Shown: piece by piece, positions 37,047 through 46,116 of the stretch
How positions within the stretch are numbered: position 1 is the stretch's first letter
Layout of the letters: every line of letters begins with the position of its first letter
Origin: Candidatus Azobacteroides sp.
GTDB lineage: Bacteria > Bacteroidota > Bacteroidia > Bacteroidales > Azobacteroidaceae
DNA length: 60,442 bases
Direction: 5' to 3'
Assembly (NCBI GenBank): GCA_009783445.1
Contig: WRFY01000122.1
Coordinates: forward strand, 1-60,442
Notes under the pieces: model-generated
Databases searched by the model: none
Seen by the model: the letters and a program-made list of their open reading frames with translations, nothing else
What the model was told of the DNA's origin: nothing
Made by a program: the position numbers and the translations under genes

Positions 37047-38005
37047 AACGAATATTAATTATAGGAAGCACGGGACAGATTGGTTCGGAATTAAGCGTCC
37101 GTTTGCGGTCGATTTATGGAGCAGACAATGTTATTTGCGGATACTATGCTCCGCCCTTTCCGGAAGGATTTTTTGAGGCTGGACCAAGCGTAGAAATCGA
37201 TGCTTTGCATATAGAGCAAATTGCCGACGCTGTTAGAAAATACAAAATAGATACAATCTATAATTTGGCGGCGATATTATCGGCAACTGCCGAAAAAAAT
37301 CCGCAATTGGGATGGAACGTAGGAGTGGGGAGCCTCTTGAATTGTCTGGATGTAGCGCGGGATTGTAATTGCGCCATCTTTACGCCCAGTTCCATTGGCG
37401 CATTCGGGCCGAATACGCCCAAAGATCATACGCCGCAAGATACGATTCAACGTCCGAATACGGTTTACGGCATTACCAAAGTTCTTGGAGAATTAGTCAG
37501 CGATTACTATTTCGAGCATTGGCAAGTAGATACCCGATCGGTTCGTTTTCCGGGAATTATTTCAAACGTTACGTTGCCGGGGGGAGGAACCACCGATTAT
37601 GCAGTGGAAATTTTTTACAAGGCAGTCAAAGGAGAGATTTTCGAATGTCCCCTGAAAGCCGGAACATTTATGGATATGATGTATATGCCCGACGCTCTGG
37701 ACGCTGCTATCCAACTGATGGAAGCCGATCCCAGTCAATTGATCCACCGAAATTCTTTCAATGTCACGGCTATGAGTTTCGATCCGGAAATGTTGTACGC
37801 TTCGATTCGGCGTCATTATCCCGATTTCCAAATGGTTTATGCCGTCGATCCTTTGAAACAAAGCATTGCCGACTCCTGGCCCAATCAATTAGACGATTCC
37901 TGCGCCAGAAAAGAGTGGGGTTGGAATCCGCATTTCAATCTGGAACGCATGACGGATGATATGATTCGGAAGTTAAGGACAAAAAGGGAGAACGGAAGTC
38001 TTTAA
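37043..38005 (+). CDS. L-threonine 3-dehydrogenase, NAD-epimerase type
   Basis: 320 aa short-chain dehydrogenase of the extended (UDP-galactose epimerase-like) family, which oxidises threonine to 2-amino-3-ketobutyrate. The NAD loop is GSTGQIGSEL at the N-terminus, the catalytic pair is VYGITKVLGE (Tyr-x3-Lys) and PSSIGAFG holds the Ser. It overlaps kbl by 4 bases (ATGA), so the two steps threonine to glycine are coupled. It is not the zinc-dependent Tdh of E. coli. Confidence 0.93.
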   Translation: MKRILIIGSTGQIGSELSVRLRSIYGADNVICGYYAPPFPEGFFEAGPSVEIDALHIEQIADAVRKYKIDTIYNLAAILSATAEKNPQLGWNVGVGSLLNCLDVARDCNCAIFTPSSIGAFGPNTPKDHTPQDTIQRPNTVYGITKVLGELVSDYYFEHWQVDTRSVRFPGIISNVTLPGGGTTDYAVEIFYKAVKGEIFECPLKAGTFMDMMYMPDALDAAIQLMEADPSQLIHRNSFNVTAMSFDPEMLYASIRRHYPDFQMVYAVDPLKQSIADSWPNQLDDSCARKEWGWNPHFNLERMTDDMIRKLRTKRENGSL

Positions 38006-38014
38006 TAATCAAAC

Positions 38015-39820
38015 ATGAGCGATATAATTCATTTATTGTCGGATTCCATTGCGAATCAGATTGCAGCGGGAGAAGTCATTCAACGTCCGGCTTCAGTAGT
38101 AAAAGAATTGGTAGAAAACGCAGTAGATGCGGAAGCCAGTCATATTGAAATTATTTTAAAAGATGCAGGACGCACTCTGATTCAGGTTATTGACGATGGA
38201 AAAGGAATGTCGGAAACCGATGCGCGCATGTCGTTCGAGCGGCACGCCACTTCCAAGATTCACAGCGCAACCGATTTATTTTCCCTTCACACAATGGGTT
38301 TTAGGGGAGAAGCTTTGGCGTCTATTGCAGCCGTCGCTCAAGTGGAATTGAAAACGCGCCGGAAAGAAGACGAAATGGGGACAATGATCTGGATCGTTGC
38401 TTCGCAATTGGAAAAACAGGAAGCCGCGGCAGTTGCTCAGGGAAGCAATTTTGCTGTAAAAAACCTTTTTTTCAATATTCCCGCGCGGCGGAAATTTCTG
38501 AAATCTAACGAAACGGAATTGAAAAATATCCTGATAGAATTTGAACGGATCGCATTGGCGTATCCTTCCATTTCTTTTTCGCTCCGGCACAACGATACAG
38601 AACTCTTTTCCTTGCCCATTTCGGGTTTGAAGCAACGGATTATTCACGTCGTAGGAAAGAAAATCGCTCAAAGTCTTTTGCCTATCCATGTCCATACTTC
38701 CTTGATCCATATTTCCGGATTTATCGGAACGCCCGATTCCAGCAAAAAAAGAGGCGCTTCCCAGTATTTTTTCGTAAACGGAAGATACATGCGGCATGCT
38801 TATTTCCATCGGGCAGTACTGTTGGCATTCGAACCTTTCATTCCGGCTGGCGACCAGCCCAACTATTTTATTTATTTAGAAGTTGACCCTTCCTCCATCG
38901 ACGTAAACATTCATCCGACTAAGACGGAAATAAAGTTTGAAAACGAACAAACGCTTTTTCAAGTGATTTCGTCTGCGGTGAAAGAATCCATAGCGGTCCC
39001 TGAAATAGAATTCGATCGGGAAGGAGCGATTGATATGCCGGTCTACACTTCTCAGAAAGAACCAGTAGAACCGCCTCGCATTCAGTTGCAGGCAGGCTAC
39101 AATCCTTTCAAGGAAACACATTCGTATGAACGGCCTAAGATGGATTGGGAGCAATTGTACGGAAAAAAAAGTTCTGAAGTCCATCGCGCTCCGGCCAGCG
39201 AATCTCTTTTTACGGAAGAAGAAACTTTTCCAGAAATACATCCGCCTCAAACCAATCTCTTGCAATACAAGGGACGGTATTGGATTACTTCGATAAAATC
39301 GGGATTGACTATTATCGACCGGCGGCGGGCGCATATCCGCATCCTTTTCGACGAATACATGCAGAAAATTGGACAAAGACAGGGAGTTTCTCAAAAACTG
39401 ATTTTTCCGGAAATCATTTCATTTACGCCTCAGGAAGCAACCGTACTTCCCTGCATTTTGGATGATCTGGCCTTTATCGGGTTCGATTTGGCCAACTTGG
39501 GCGGAAATTCGTATGCAATCAATGGAATTCCTGCCGGTATGGAAAACGCCGACATCGTTGAAATTCTTCAGGATATGGTAAGTAAAGTCCTTGAAACAGG
39601 CTGTGAAATAAAAGAAGAAGTCGCCGAATCGTTAGCGCTTGCCTTAGCCAAAAAAATGGCTCTCTCTGCTGGAAAAATTCTTCCGGAAGAAGAAGCCATT
39701 GCGTTGGTTGCCAAACTTTTTTCCTCTTCTTCGCCCAATTATACTCCCGATGGAAAATTAATTCTGTCGATTTTATCGGACGAAGAAATAGAAAAACGGT
39801 TTGTTTTGAAGAAAACTTAG
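38015..39820 (+). CDS. mutL: DNA mismatch repair protein MutL
   Basis: 601 aa. The GHKL ATPase region is complete: IANQIAAGEVIQRPASVVKELVENAVDA, DDGKGM, ATSKI and GFRGEALASI. The C-terminal dimerisation domain follows a variable linker (about 335-410). It links MutS mismatch recognition to strand removal. The C-terminal part does not show the DQHAxxER endonuclease motif; RRAHIRILFDEY occupies the equivalent position, so strand-nicking activity is doubtful. First gene of a run mutL-dtd-mazG-deoC-vanZ. Confidence 0.95.
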   Translation: MSDIIHLLSDSIANQIAAGEVIQRPASVVKELVENAVDAEASHIEIILKDAGRTLIQVIDDGKGMSETDARMSFERHATSKIHSATDLFSLHTMGFRGEALASIAAVAQVELKTRRKEDEMGTMIWIVASQLEKQEAAAVAQGSNFAVKNLFFNIPARRKFLKSNETELKNILIEFERIALAYPSISFSLRHNDTELFSLPISGLKQRIIHVVGKKIAQSLLPIHVHTSLIHISGFIGTPDSSKKRGASQYFFVNGRYMRHAYFHRAVLLAFEPFIPAGDQPNYFIYLEVDPSSIDVNIHPTKTEIKFENEQTLFQVISSAVKESIAVPEIEFDREGAIDMPVYTSQKEPVEPPRIQLQAGYNPFKETHSYERPKMDWEQLYGKKSSEVHRAPASESLFTEEETFPEIHPPQTNLLQYKGRYWITSIKSGLTIIDRRRAHIRILFDEYMQKIGQRQGVSQKLIFPEIISFTPQEATVLPCILDDLAFIGFDLANLGGNSYAINGIPAGMENADIVEILQDMVSKVLETGCEIKEEVAESLALALAKKMALSAGKILPEEEAIALVAKLFSSSSPNYTPDGKLILSILSDEEIEKRFVLKKT

Positions 39821-39856
39821 GAATGAAAAATAAATAATTTGTTCATTATCAAATTT

Positions 39857-40309
39857 ATGCGAGTTGTTATTCAAAGAGTATCCCAAGCTTCTGTTCGCAT
39901 TGATGGACAGCTAAAGTCGTCGATTGACGAAGGTCTGCTGGTATTGTTAGGTATAGAAGAAGCTGATACCCAAAACGACATTGATTTTTTGGTAAAAAAA
40001 ATAATAAATCTTCGTATCTTTGACGACGAAAATGGCATTATGAATTATTCTATACGGGATATAAACGGAGAATTGTTATGCGTAAGTCAATTTACACTGT
40101 ATGCATCTACTAAAAAAGGCAACAGACCTTCTTATGTGAGAGCGGCTAAACCGGAATTTTCCATTCCCTTGTATGAGAAATTTTGCGCAGAGATGAGCAA
40201 GGCTTTACAAAAAGAGATACAAACCGGAGTATTTGGAGCCGATATGCAAGTCGAATTGACGAATGAAGGGCCTGTGACAATTAGCATCGATTCTAAAATC
40301 AAAGAATAA
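39857..40309 (+). CDS. dtd: D-aminoacyl-tRNA deacylase
   Basis: Hydrolyses D-amino acids from mischarged tRNAs. 150 aa from the ATG at 39857 (MRVVIQRVSQASVRIDG), the usual family start; the frame opens six codons earlier. Both signature motifs are present: SQFTLYA followed by GNRPSY, and the C-terminal NEGPVTISID cross-subunit motif. Two bases separate it from the mazG-like gene. Confidence 0.95.
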   Translation: MRVVIQRVSQASVRIDGQLKSSIDEGLLVLLGIEEADTQNDIDFLVKKIINLRIFDDENGIMNYSIRDINGELLCVSQFTLYASTKKGNRPSYVRAAKPEFSIPLYEKFCAEMSKALQKEIQTGVFGADMQVELTNEGPVTISIDSKIKE

Positions 40310-40311
40310 AA

Positions 40312-40623
40312 ATGACTATTCGAGAAGCGCAAAACCAAGTAGACGAATGGATTAAAACGTATGGAGTACGTTACTTTTCAGAACTGACCAACATGGTGAT
40401 CCTTTCGGAAGAAGTAGGCGAATTGGCCCGCGTAATAGCCCGAACTTATGGGGATCAAGTGTCGAAGGAAACCGATTTGAAGTTTCATTTAGCAGACGAA
40501 ATGGCCGATGTTTTGTGGGTGTTGCTTTGCTTGGCCAATCAAACCGGAGTGGATTTAACAGAGGCCTTTGAAAATAATATTCAAAAAAAAACGTTGAGAG
40601 ATAAAAACAGATTTAAAATTTAA
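40312..40623 (+). CDS. MazG-like nucleotide pyrophosphohydrolase
   Basis: 103 aa, a single four-helix MazG-type domain with the metal-binding motifs SEEVGELAR (ExxE) and ADEMADVLW (ExxD). It cleaves NTPs or dNTPs to the monophosphate and may clean non-canonical nucleotides. It sits between dtd and deoC. The short form is nearer to the iMazG/RS21-C6 group than to the duplicated E. coli MazG. Confidence 0.9.
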   Translation: MTIREAQNQVDEWIKTYGVRYFSELTNMVILSEEVGELARVIARTYGDQVSKETDLKFHLADEMADVLWVLLCLANQTGVDLTEAFENNIQKKTLRDKNRFKI

Positions 40624-40659
40624 TCCGTTAGCAAAAGCGCTAACAACGAACGAAAGAAG

Positions 40660-41514
40660 ATGGACAAATACGAAGAAGTTCTTGAAAAATACACATTGGA
40701 TTTGAATGATGACGAAGTGAGCCAAAAAGTAGCCAAAATCGTTGAGCAGTGGGAAGAAAATAACACCCCTGACGTTTTGCGTTTCCTTTATTCCTGCATC
40801 GATTTGACCTCCTTGGGAAGCGACGACTCCAAGGAAAGCATTTGGAAATGGATCGAAAACGTGAATGCATTCGACGGATCCCAACCGGGAATAAGCAATG
40901 TAGCTGCCGTTTGCGTATATCCCAATTTTGTTCAAACCGTAAAAGATACTTTGAGGGCTGATGTAAAAATTGCTTCTGTGGCAGGAGGTTTTCCTTCCTC
41001 TCAAACCTTGGTGGAAGTCAAAATAGCGGAAGTTTCATTGGCCGTTTCAGATGGGGCCGATGAAATTGATATTGTACTTAATTGCGGCGAATTTTTGGCC
41101 CATAACTGGCCGGAAGTATGCGAGGAAATCGAAGAAATAAAAAACGCTTGCCGAGATGCCCGATTAAAAGTCATTTTGGAAACCGGTTTGCTGAAAAAAG
41201 CCTCGACCATCAAGACAGCCGCTATTTTAGCCATGTATTCCGGTGCCGATTTTATTAAAACCTCAACCGGTAAAGTATATCAGGGAGCAACCCCCGAAGC
41301 TGTTTTTGTCATCTGCGAAGCCATCCGGGAATATTATCAGTTGCACGAACAAATGATCGGAATAAAAATATCAGGAGGAGTTCGCACAGCTGCAGAAGCT
41401 GTTCAATATTATACCATTGTAAAAGAAGTACTGGGCGAAGAGTGGCTCGCGCTCGAATATTTTAGAATAGGCGCCAGTAGTTTGGCCGATAACATATTAA
41501 AAGCATTACTATGA
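40660..41514 (+). CDS. deoC: Deoxyribose-phosphate aldolase
   Basis: 284 aa, longer than the usual 220-260 by an N-terminal helical extension of some 40 residues, as in other Bacteroidales. It splits 2-deoxyribose-5-phosphate into glyceraldehyde-3-phosphate and acetaldehyde. The Schiff-base lysine is Lys200 in FIKTSTG, the second lysine is Lys236 in GIKISGGVR, and NCGEFLA with DEIDIV marks the first strands. Its stop overlaps the start of the VanZ-like gene. Confidence 0.95.
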   Translation: MDKYEEVLEKYTLDLNDDEVSQKVAKIVEQWEENNTPDVLRFLYSCIDLTSLGSDDSKESIWKWIENVNAFDGSQPGISNVAAVCVYPNFVQTVKDTLRADVKIASVAGGFPSSQTLVEVKIAEVSLAVSDGADEIDIVLNCGEFLAHNWPEVCEEIEEIKNACRDARLKVILETGLLKKASTIKTAAILAMYSGADFIKTSTGKVYQGATPEAVFVICEAIREYYQLHEQMIGIKISGGVRTAAEAVQYYTIVKEVLGEEWLALEYFRIGASSLADNILKALL

Positions 41515-41936
41515 CAAAAAAAAGTATTTTTCAAACAGGTTTCCTGACAACCGCCAAAGCTTATTGGATCAGCATTCTGCTCTGTGCAGTTATTTTGATC
41601 TTATGCTTTATCAATACGAAAGAATTGCCGAAAGCTCCTATGACTAATTTCGATAAAGTGGTGCATCTCGTAATGTTTTTAGGATTATCCGGCGCTGTTT
41701 TTTTCGATAATACACGCTATTTGAAAAAACGAATCTCTTTCCAGCGGATTTTTTGGGGGTCTTTCATTTTTCCCACTGCTTTAAGCGGAAGTATAGAAAT
41801 CATGCAGGAATATTTCACAACTACTCGTACGGGCGACTGGATGGACTTTTTGTTCGACGGAATAGGAGCTGCCCTCGGATTGCTTATTTGCATTGCCCTG
41901 AACAAACGTTTGAAAGAAAGTTCAGAGCGCAGATAA
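41511..41936 (+). CDS. VanZ-like membrane protein
   Basis: 141 aa with four transmembrane helices and the VanZ family signatures NFDKVVHLVMFLGLSGAVF and EIMQEYFTTTRTGDWMDFLFDGIGA. The family is named for teicoplanin resistance in enterococci, but most members have no known role. It overlaps the deoC stop by 4 bases and ends the mutL run. Confidence 0.88.
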   Translation: MTKKSIFQTGFLTTAKAYWISILLCAVILILCFINTKELPKAPMTNFDKVVHLVMFLGLSGAVFFDNTRYLKKRISFQRIFWGSFIFPTALSGSIEIMQEYFTTTRTGDWMDFLFDGIGAALGLLICIALNKRLKESSERR

Positions 41937-42030
41937 TAAGTAGGAACGCAGATAACTTAGAGTGGCAGGGATATAAATAAATTTGCTTTCATCTGCGTTT
42001 CTTGCTAATGTGCATCATCTGCGTTCCTAT
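41927..42030. repeat. Inverted cluster of ATCTGCGTT-type short repeats
   Basis: TAGGAACGCAGAT at 41941-41953 is the exact reverse complement of 42017-42029. Two further near copies are at 41927-41936 (AGCGCAGATA) and 41989-42000 (CATCTGCGTTTC). They lie between convergent vanZ and the thioredoxin-like gene and can fold into a long stem, so they may end transcription both ways. Confidence 0.55.
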
Positions 42031-42034
42031 GGGA

Positions 42035-43288
42035 TCAACGGATGAGATTCGTATCGGCCAAACGAGAGTACCGTCCTTCGATTTTCCCTTCCTTGTCGAT
42101 TATGAGTATTGTAGGGGTTCCGAAAACAAAATAATTTTTGAAATTAACTCCATCGAAACCTTCCAAATCGCAAATTTTTTCTTTCCATGGAAATTTTTGC
42201 GCATGGGTTTCAAAGACGGTTGAGTCTTTGTCGGCAGAGACCGAAATAACGTCGTATCCTTTCTTTTTAATAATTGAGTAATTGCCAATTATTTGCATGA
42301 GTTCGCTTTCGCAATTGGAACAGCTGGATTCATGAAATACGATCACTGTTTGGGCAGGAGTAGAAGAGACGCCTTTGTTCACCAAGGCAGGGGCTTGGTT
42401 TCCGGCTTCCAGTAAATGGTCAATTTCTAATTCTGTCAGCAAATATTCTTTTCCAGACTGGGTATAAAGGGCGATGACTTTACTCAGCAAGGCCTTGTAT
42501 ATTTCCTTGGAACAGGAACGGGAGGTACGGGAAAGGATTGTTTGCGTATGCTGAAGCAAAACAGCATCGCTGTCGCTTTTCAGTTCCAAATCCATCCATT
42601 GTTGCAGACTTGCGTTCCATACGCCGCTGGTATATAACGCTTCCATATCCATGCGATTCACAGCGAAATCGATCAAGTCTTGCAAAGCTTCCTTTTCTGG
42701 CGGATTCAAGCGGCAGGTAAATCCCCGTAAAAAATTGTAAATATTCCAAAGACGGGCAGCCCACAGGGAACTTTGATTGGTTTCGACGCACAAGGCAGCG
42801 TAAGCCGTTTCTAAGCGCTGAATTTCTTTCCGGAAAGCGATAGAAAGCGAATCTTCCGGCGGATATATTTCCACAACGGCTTGCGCTACGCTGGCTTTAT
42901 TCAATAGGGACTGTCGATTTTGATAGCTTTGACGGATAAATACATTTTCTGGCGAACCTGCATAATCAATATTTTCATCATTGGGATGCTCATCCAGACA
43001 GCGGATGGTAATCTCTTTTTCGTTATTCAAAATGATGTCCAAGCCTCCTCCTTCGGCTAAACGGAACAGAGACTGGCCTTTATAATCGGCATACGATTTC
43101 GGAATCGTCAAAACAGCTTGTCCTTCGGAGTCTAAAGCGCCTTTTTGAATGGTATCGTTTTGATCGGCCCGGATTAAAAAATAAACGTAATCTTTTCCCG
43201 CAAAATGAGGAAAATCGAGGTGAACAGTCTGAGACAACACCGGACTGCTCAGCAATAAAATGCTCCATAGAAATTTCACGTGTTTCAT
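42035..43288 (-). CDS. Exported thioredoxin-like protein with DUF4369-type N-terminus
   Basis: 417 aa with a signal peptide (1-19). A beta-rich N-terminal region (to about 110) resembles DUF4369 and a helical middle follows. The C-terminal 130 residues form a TlpA/AhpC-like thioredoxin fold: VIVFHESSCSNCESELMQI has the CxxC pair, and later FGTPTILIIDKEGKI has the cis-proline. It probably reduces disulfides or helps cytochrome maturation in the periplasm. The C-x-x-C here reads Cys-Ser-Asn-Cys, not the usual TlpA Trp-Cys-x-x-Cys, so its partner may differ. Confidence 0.82.
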   Translation of the reverse strand: MKHVKFLWSILLLSSPVLSQTVHLDFPHFAGKDYVYFLIRADQNDTIQKGALDSEGQAVLTIPKSYADYKGQSLFRLAEGGGLDIILNNEKEITIRCLDEHPNDENIDYAGSPENVFIRQSYQNRQSLLNKASVAQAVVEIYPPEDSLSIAFRKEIQRLETAYAALCVETNQSSLWAARLWNIYNFLRGFTCRLNPPEKEALQDLIDFAVNRMDMEALYTSGVWNASLQQWMDLELKSDSDAVLLQHTQTILSRTSRSCSKEIYKALLSKVIALYTQSGKEYLLTELEIDHLLEAGNQAPALVNKGVSSTPAQTVIVFHESSCSNCESELMQIIGNYSIIKKKGYDVISVSADKDSTVFETHAQKFPWKEKICDLEGFDGVNFKNYFVFGTPTILIIDKEGKIEGRYSRLADTNLIR

Positions 43289-43373
43289 AAGTAATTATTT
43301 ATAAAAGAATGTGCTATCGTCTTATCCAGTTGTATGCTTCCTTTTTTCTGCCCATCTATCGCTGGGTTCGATT

Positions 43374-43664
43374 TCAAGGAACTGGATCATAGCCCTGACC
43401 TCCCCACGGGTGGCAACGCGACAAACGTCGGAGAGCCAGCCAGCTTCCTTTCAACGGACCGTATTTCCGAATCGCTTCCATCGCATATTCCGAACAAGTG
43501 GGAGTGTAGCGGCAGGAGGCTGGCGTTGCTGGCGAAATACAGCTGCGATAAAAACGGATGGGCAATAAAAGAACGAAAATCATTCCCTTCCGCAAAAGGA
43601 TGCGTAAATCTATTTTCTTTCCGGAATCAGATCGCAGGAAATTATTTTTCGTATTACGACACAT
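43374..43664 (-). CDS. yidD: Membrane protein insertion efficiency factor YidD
   Basis: 96 aa. The YidD core [33 protein letters not shown] and [13 protein letters not shown] (taken as two blocks) is complete, with its three conserved cysteines. It helps YidC insert membrane proteins. The frame begins 11 bases before the rnpA stop; an internal Met28 directly before the core is an alternative start. The gene follows rnpA as in many bacteria. Confidence 0.93.
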   Translation of the reverse strand: MCRNTKNNFLRSDSGKKIDLRILLRKGMIFVLLLPIRFYRSCISPATPASCRYTPTCSEYAMEAIRKYGPLKGSWLALRRLSRCHPWGGQGYDPVP

Positions 43665-44043
43665 AATTTGCCGCTATTTTGTCCAGCGCTTTTTTCATTG
43701 CGGCTTCCATTGTTTCATATTTGCACGTCTCCCGACTGATGTAAAGAAAAGCAATCAGCATGCCTTTGTCTTGTATAAAATCCGATTGCCAAAGCGTTTG
43801 CTTATTTCGGCGATAAGCTTCGCGCATGAGTCGTTTGATGCGGTTTCGTTTTACGGCTCTTTTGAAACGTTTTTTTGAAACGCTAAGCAAAATGGATACC
43901 GGAAAACCCGAAAGCGGCTTTTTTGCCATATAAACGGCCTGAAGAGGATAACTCCGAAAGGAAGACCCTTCTTTGAACAATGAATCGATCTCCTTTTGGT
44001 GGAAAATTCGTTCGCCTTTGGTAAAAGTCTGTCCTAAATTCAA
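43654..44043 (-). CDS. rnpA: Ribonuclease P protein component
   Basis: 129 aa, basic. It assists the RNase P RNA in cutting 5' leaders from pre-tRNAs. The RNR motif [18 protein letters not shown] and [11 protein letters not shown] are present, with a variable N-terminus. It lies between hemD and yidD, an arrangement usual for Bacteroidota; rpmH, its partner in many other phyla, is absent. Confidence 0.94.
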   Translation of the reverse strand: MNLGQTFTKGERIFHQKEIDSLFKEGSSFRSYPLQAVYMAKKPLSGFPVSILLSVSKKRFKRAVKRNRIKRLMREAYRRNKQTLWQSDFIQDKGMLIAFLYISRETCKYETMEAAMKKALDKIAANYVS

Positions 44044-44050
44044 CGATTGA

Positions 44051-44806
44051 TTATTTTTCCTCTTTTTTATTTTTGAGCATCTTCTTAAGATAAATTTCTA
44101 AAGCGGCGGTCATCGAAGGTACGACTGGAGTAGGCGCTTCGATGTCGAGACGCAAACCAGCATCTTTTACCGCTTTAGCCGTAGTAGGGCCAAAAGTTCC
44201 TATGGCTGTTCCATTCTGTTGAAAATTTGGAAAATTTTTCAACAAAGAAGTGATTCCCGAAGGAGAGAAAAACAATAATACGTCGTAATCGAATTTCTCT
44301 TCTGTAGTGAAATCATTGCTAACCGTCCGATACATGGTCGCTACCGTGTATTTGATTTTTTTCTCATCCAATAAAAGGAGTAAATCATCTTTGTGAACGT
44401 CCGACACTGGAATTAGAAATGTTTCTTTATTGTTTTTATTGATGGGAATCATTAAATCTCCTACTTTTCCTGATGATGGAAAGAAAATTTTCCGTTTGCG
44501 ATAAATGATATATTTCTGCAAGTAGACTGCAATTGCTTCTGTAACACAAAAATACTTCATAGTTTCGGGAATTTGGATTCTCATTTCTTCACATAAGCGG
44601 AAAAAATGATCAATAGCTGTTTTTGATGTGAAAATGACGGCTGTATGATCCAAAATGTTCACTTTTTGTGATCTGAATTCTTTTGCACTAACAGATTCTA
44701 CTTTTATGAAAGGCCTGAAATCTATCCGCACGCCATATTTTTCCGCTATGTCGTAATAAGGAGATTTTTCAGTCGCAGGCTTAGGCTGAGATACTAAAAT
44801 TTTCAT
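44051..44806 (-). CDS. hemD: Uroporphyrinogen-III synthase family protein
   Basis: 251 aa from the ATG at 44806, beginning MKILVSQPKPATEKSPYYD as in Bacteroidales homologues; the frame opens five codons earlier. HemD closes the tetrapyrrole ring. Motifs such as DHTAVIFTSKTAIDHFF, FFSPSGITSL and GTFGPTTAKAVKDAGLRLD are clear. No other heme gene is near, and it lies in an RNA/membrane-biogenesis cluster (DUF4271, rnpA, yidD), so its in vivo role in organisms lacking early heme steps is open. Confidence 0.88.
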   Translation of the reverse strand: MKILVSQPKPATEKSPYYDIAEKYGVRIDFRPFIKVESVSAKEFRSQKVNILDHTAVIFTSKTAIDHFFRLCEEMRIQIPETMKYFCVTEAIAVYLQKYIIYRKRKIFFPSSGKVGDLMIPINKNNKETFLIPVSDVHKDDLLLLLDEKKIKYTVATMYRTVSNDFTTEEKFDYDVLLFFSPSGITSLLKNFPNFQQNGTAIGTFGPTTAKAVKDAGLRLDIEAPTPVVPSMTAALEIYLKKMLKNKKEEK

Positions 44807-44831
44807 AATATTTGAAGCCATAAAGAACCCT

Positions 44832-45515
44832 TTATCTACTAAAAAAATAAATAATTGCCTTATATAGTAAATATAAAGGCGCTATTTCTTGGGCACAAAG
44901 GTACAAAATAAAATGAAGCAAAAGGCCTTTGTGTTGAAAAAATATACTATATATCTTGTAAAACATCCATATCTCTACGAAAAAGAGGTAGATTAGTACG
45001 AAATAGTAAAACAAATAAGCTTCTTCTACATAAAACATTAATAAGGCGGGAATGAGTAAAATCAATCCGCAAAGCGAACTCAATGCGAAAAACGTTTCGT
45101 TCCACCGATCTATGCTTTCTTTTTGAAAAAAGACCACGCCCACCACCCAAGTCGATAAAAATTTATACGCCATAAATGCAACCAAAAATAAACAGATTTC
45201 GCCCACGGTCTGGAACAATTGAACGGCTGTTTCAGAAGCGGAATACTGAATGGGAAACAAGTAGCGGTAAAAAATGACCGCCAAAAGAATCGCCGTTTGC
45301 AGGCACAACAAGAGCTTGCTGATCAGTTCATTGCTGATGGATTCGGAAAATATGCTTTCCCGCTCGTTTTCACGGAACAAACGGTTCAGCATTGACGAGA
45401 GCAATTGTTTTTTCCCTTCGAATAAACGCATGCTGACAAAAAAACAAAACAGGAAAATAAGAAAGCCCCAGTTTTGAGCCAGCGGCCATTCAGAAAGTAA
45501 TCTTTCGTTCAGCAT
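44832..45515 (-). CDS. DUF4271 membrane protein
   Basis: 227 aa with about six transmembrane helices (for example 16-28, 68-86, 104-124, 146-166, 168-186, 200-222) and a charged cytoplasmic loop at 30-62. It corresponds to the Bacteroidota-specific family encoded just before hemD. Function unknown. The start overlaps the LOG gene by 7 bases and hemD follows after 25 bases, so it is part of the LOG-DUF4271-hemD-rnpA-yidD run. Confidence 0.82.
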   Translation of the reverse strand: MLNERLLSEWPLAQNWGFLIFLFCFFVSMRLFEGKKQLLSSMLNRLFRENERESIFSESISNELISKLLLCLQTAILLAVIFYRYLFPIQYSASETAVQLFQTVGEICLFLVAFMAYKFLSTWVVGVVFFQKESIDRWNETFFALSSLCGLILLIPALLMFYVEEAYLFYYFVLIYLFFVEIWMFYKIYSIFFQHKGLLLHFILYLCAQEIAPLYLLYKAIIYFFSR

Positions 45516-46039
45516 ATCTTTTGTAAAGCCTCTTGAGGAGTTTCAGCTACCTGCCAAGGCGACGGCTGCCCGGAAGGCATAAAGTTCCATTCTCTGATTT
45601 CTTCCAGCATACGCAATAAATTGTCGTAAAAATGATTGATATTGAGTATAATAATAGGATTTGTATATAATCCCAGCTGTTTCCATGTAATGATTTCCAG
45701 CAACTCTTCCAACGTACCCACTCCTCCGGGAAGCGCTATGCACGCATCTGATTTTTCGGCCATCCATTGCTTTCGCATATGCATACCTTCGGTGATGATC
45801 CGCTCGCTTAACGAAGGATGACACCAGCCCCTATCGACCATGAACTGCGGGATGATTCCCGTCACTTTTCCGCCCTGTTCCAATACAGCATCTGTAACAC
45901 AAGCCATTAAACCTGAATGTCCTCCTCCGTTGACGCAAGTGATGCGATGTTGCGCCAATAATTTTCCTAATTCTTTTGCCGCTTCAAAATAAACGGGAGC
46001 AATTCGAGAGCTGGAAGCAGCGTAAATTGTTATAGTCAT
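45509..46039 (-). CDS. LOG family protein (TIGR00730 type)
   Basis: 176 aa Rossmann-type protein. It has NGGGHSGLM and the LOG signature PGGVGTLEELLEIITWKQLG. Plant relatives release cytokinin bases from their 5'-monophosphates, and bacterial ones act as nucleotide 5'-phosphate phosphoribohydrolases. Here that would mean nucleotide salvage. The ATG lies only 4 nt past a minus-strand TAATTTTG box (46044-46051), so the mRNA may be leaderless. Confidence 0.9.
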   Translation of the reverse strand: MTITIYAASSSRIAPVYFEAAKELGKLLAQHRITCVNGGGHSGLMACVTDAVLEQGGKVTGIIPQFMVDRGWCHPSLSERIITEGMHMRKQWMAEKSDACIALPGGVGTLEELLEIITWKQLGLYTNPIIILNINHFYDNLLRMLEEIREWNFMPSGQPSPWQVAETPQEALQKIC

Positions 46040-46043
46040 TTTG

Positions 46044-46051
46044 CAAAATTA
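46044..46051 (-). promoter_or_regulatory. LOG-hemD-rnpA promoter, -7 box TAATTTTG
   Basis: Minus-strand TAATTTTG fits TAnnTTTG and ends 4 nt before the LOG start codon at 46039. It diverges from the ahcY promoter. Confidence 0.45.
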
Positions 46052-46067
46052 GTAATAAAATTATTGT

Positions 46068-46075
46068 TATCTTTG
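46068..46075 (+). promoter_or_regulatory. ahcY promoter, -7 box TATCTTTG
   Basis: TATCTTTG, 41 nt upstream of the ahcY ATG. TTTTG occurs at 46039-46043, slightly further upstream than the usual 20-nt spacing. Confidence 0.55.
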
Positions 46076-46116
46076 CATCCATGTAAAATATATATTATTT
46101 ATATAAATCATTAACA

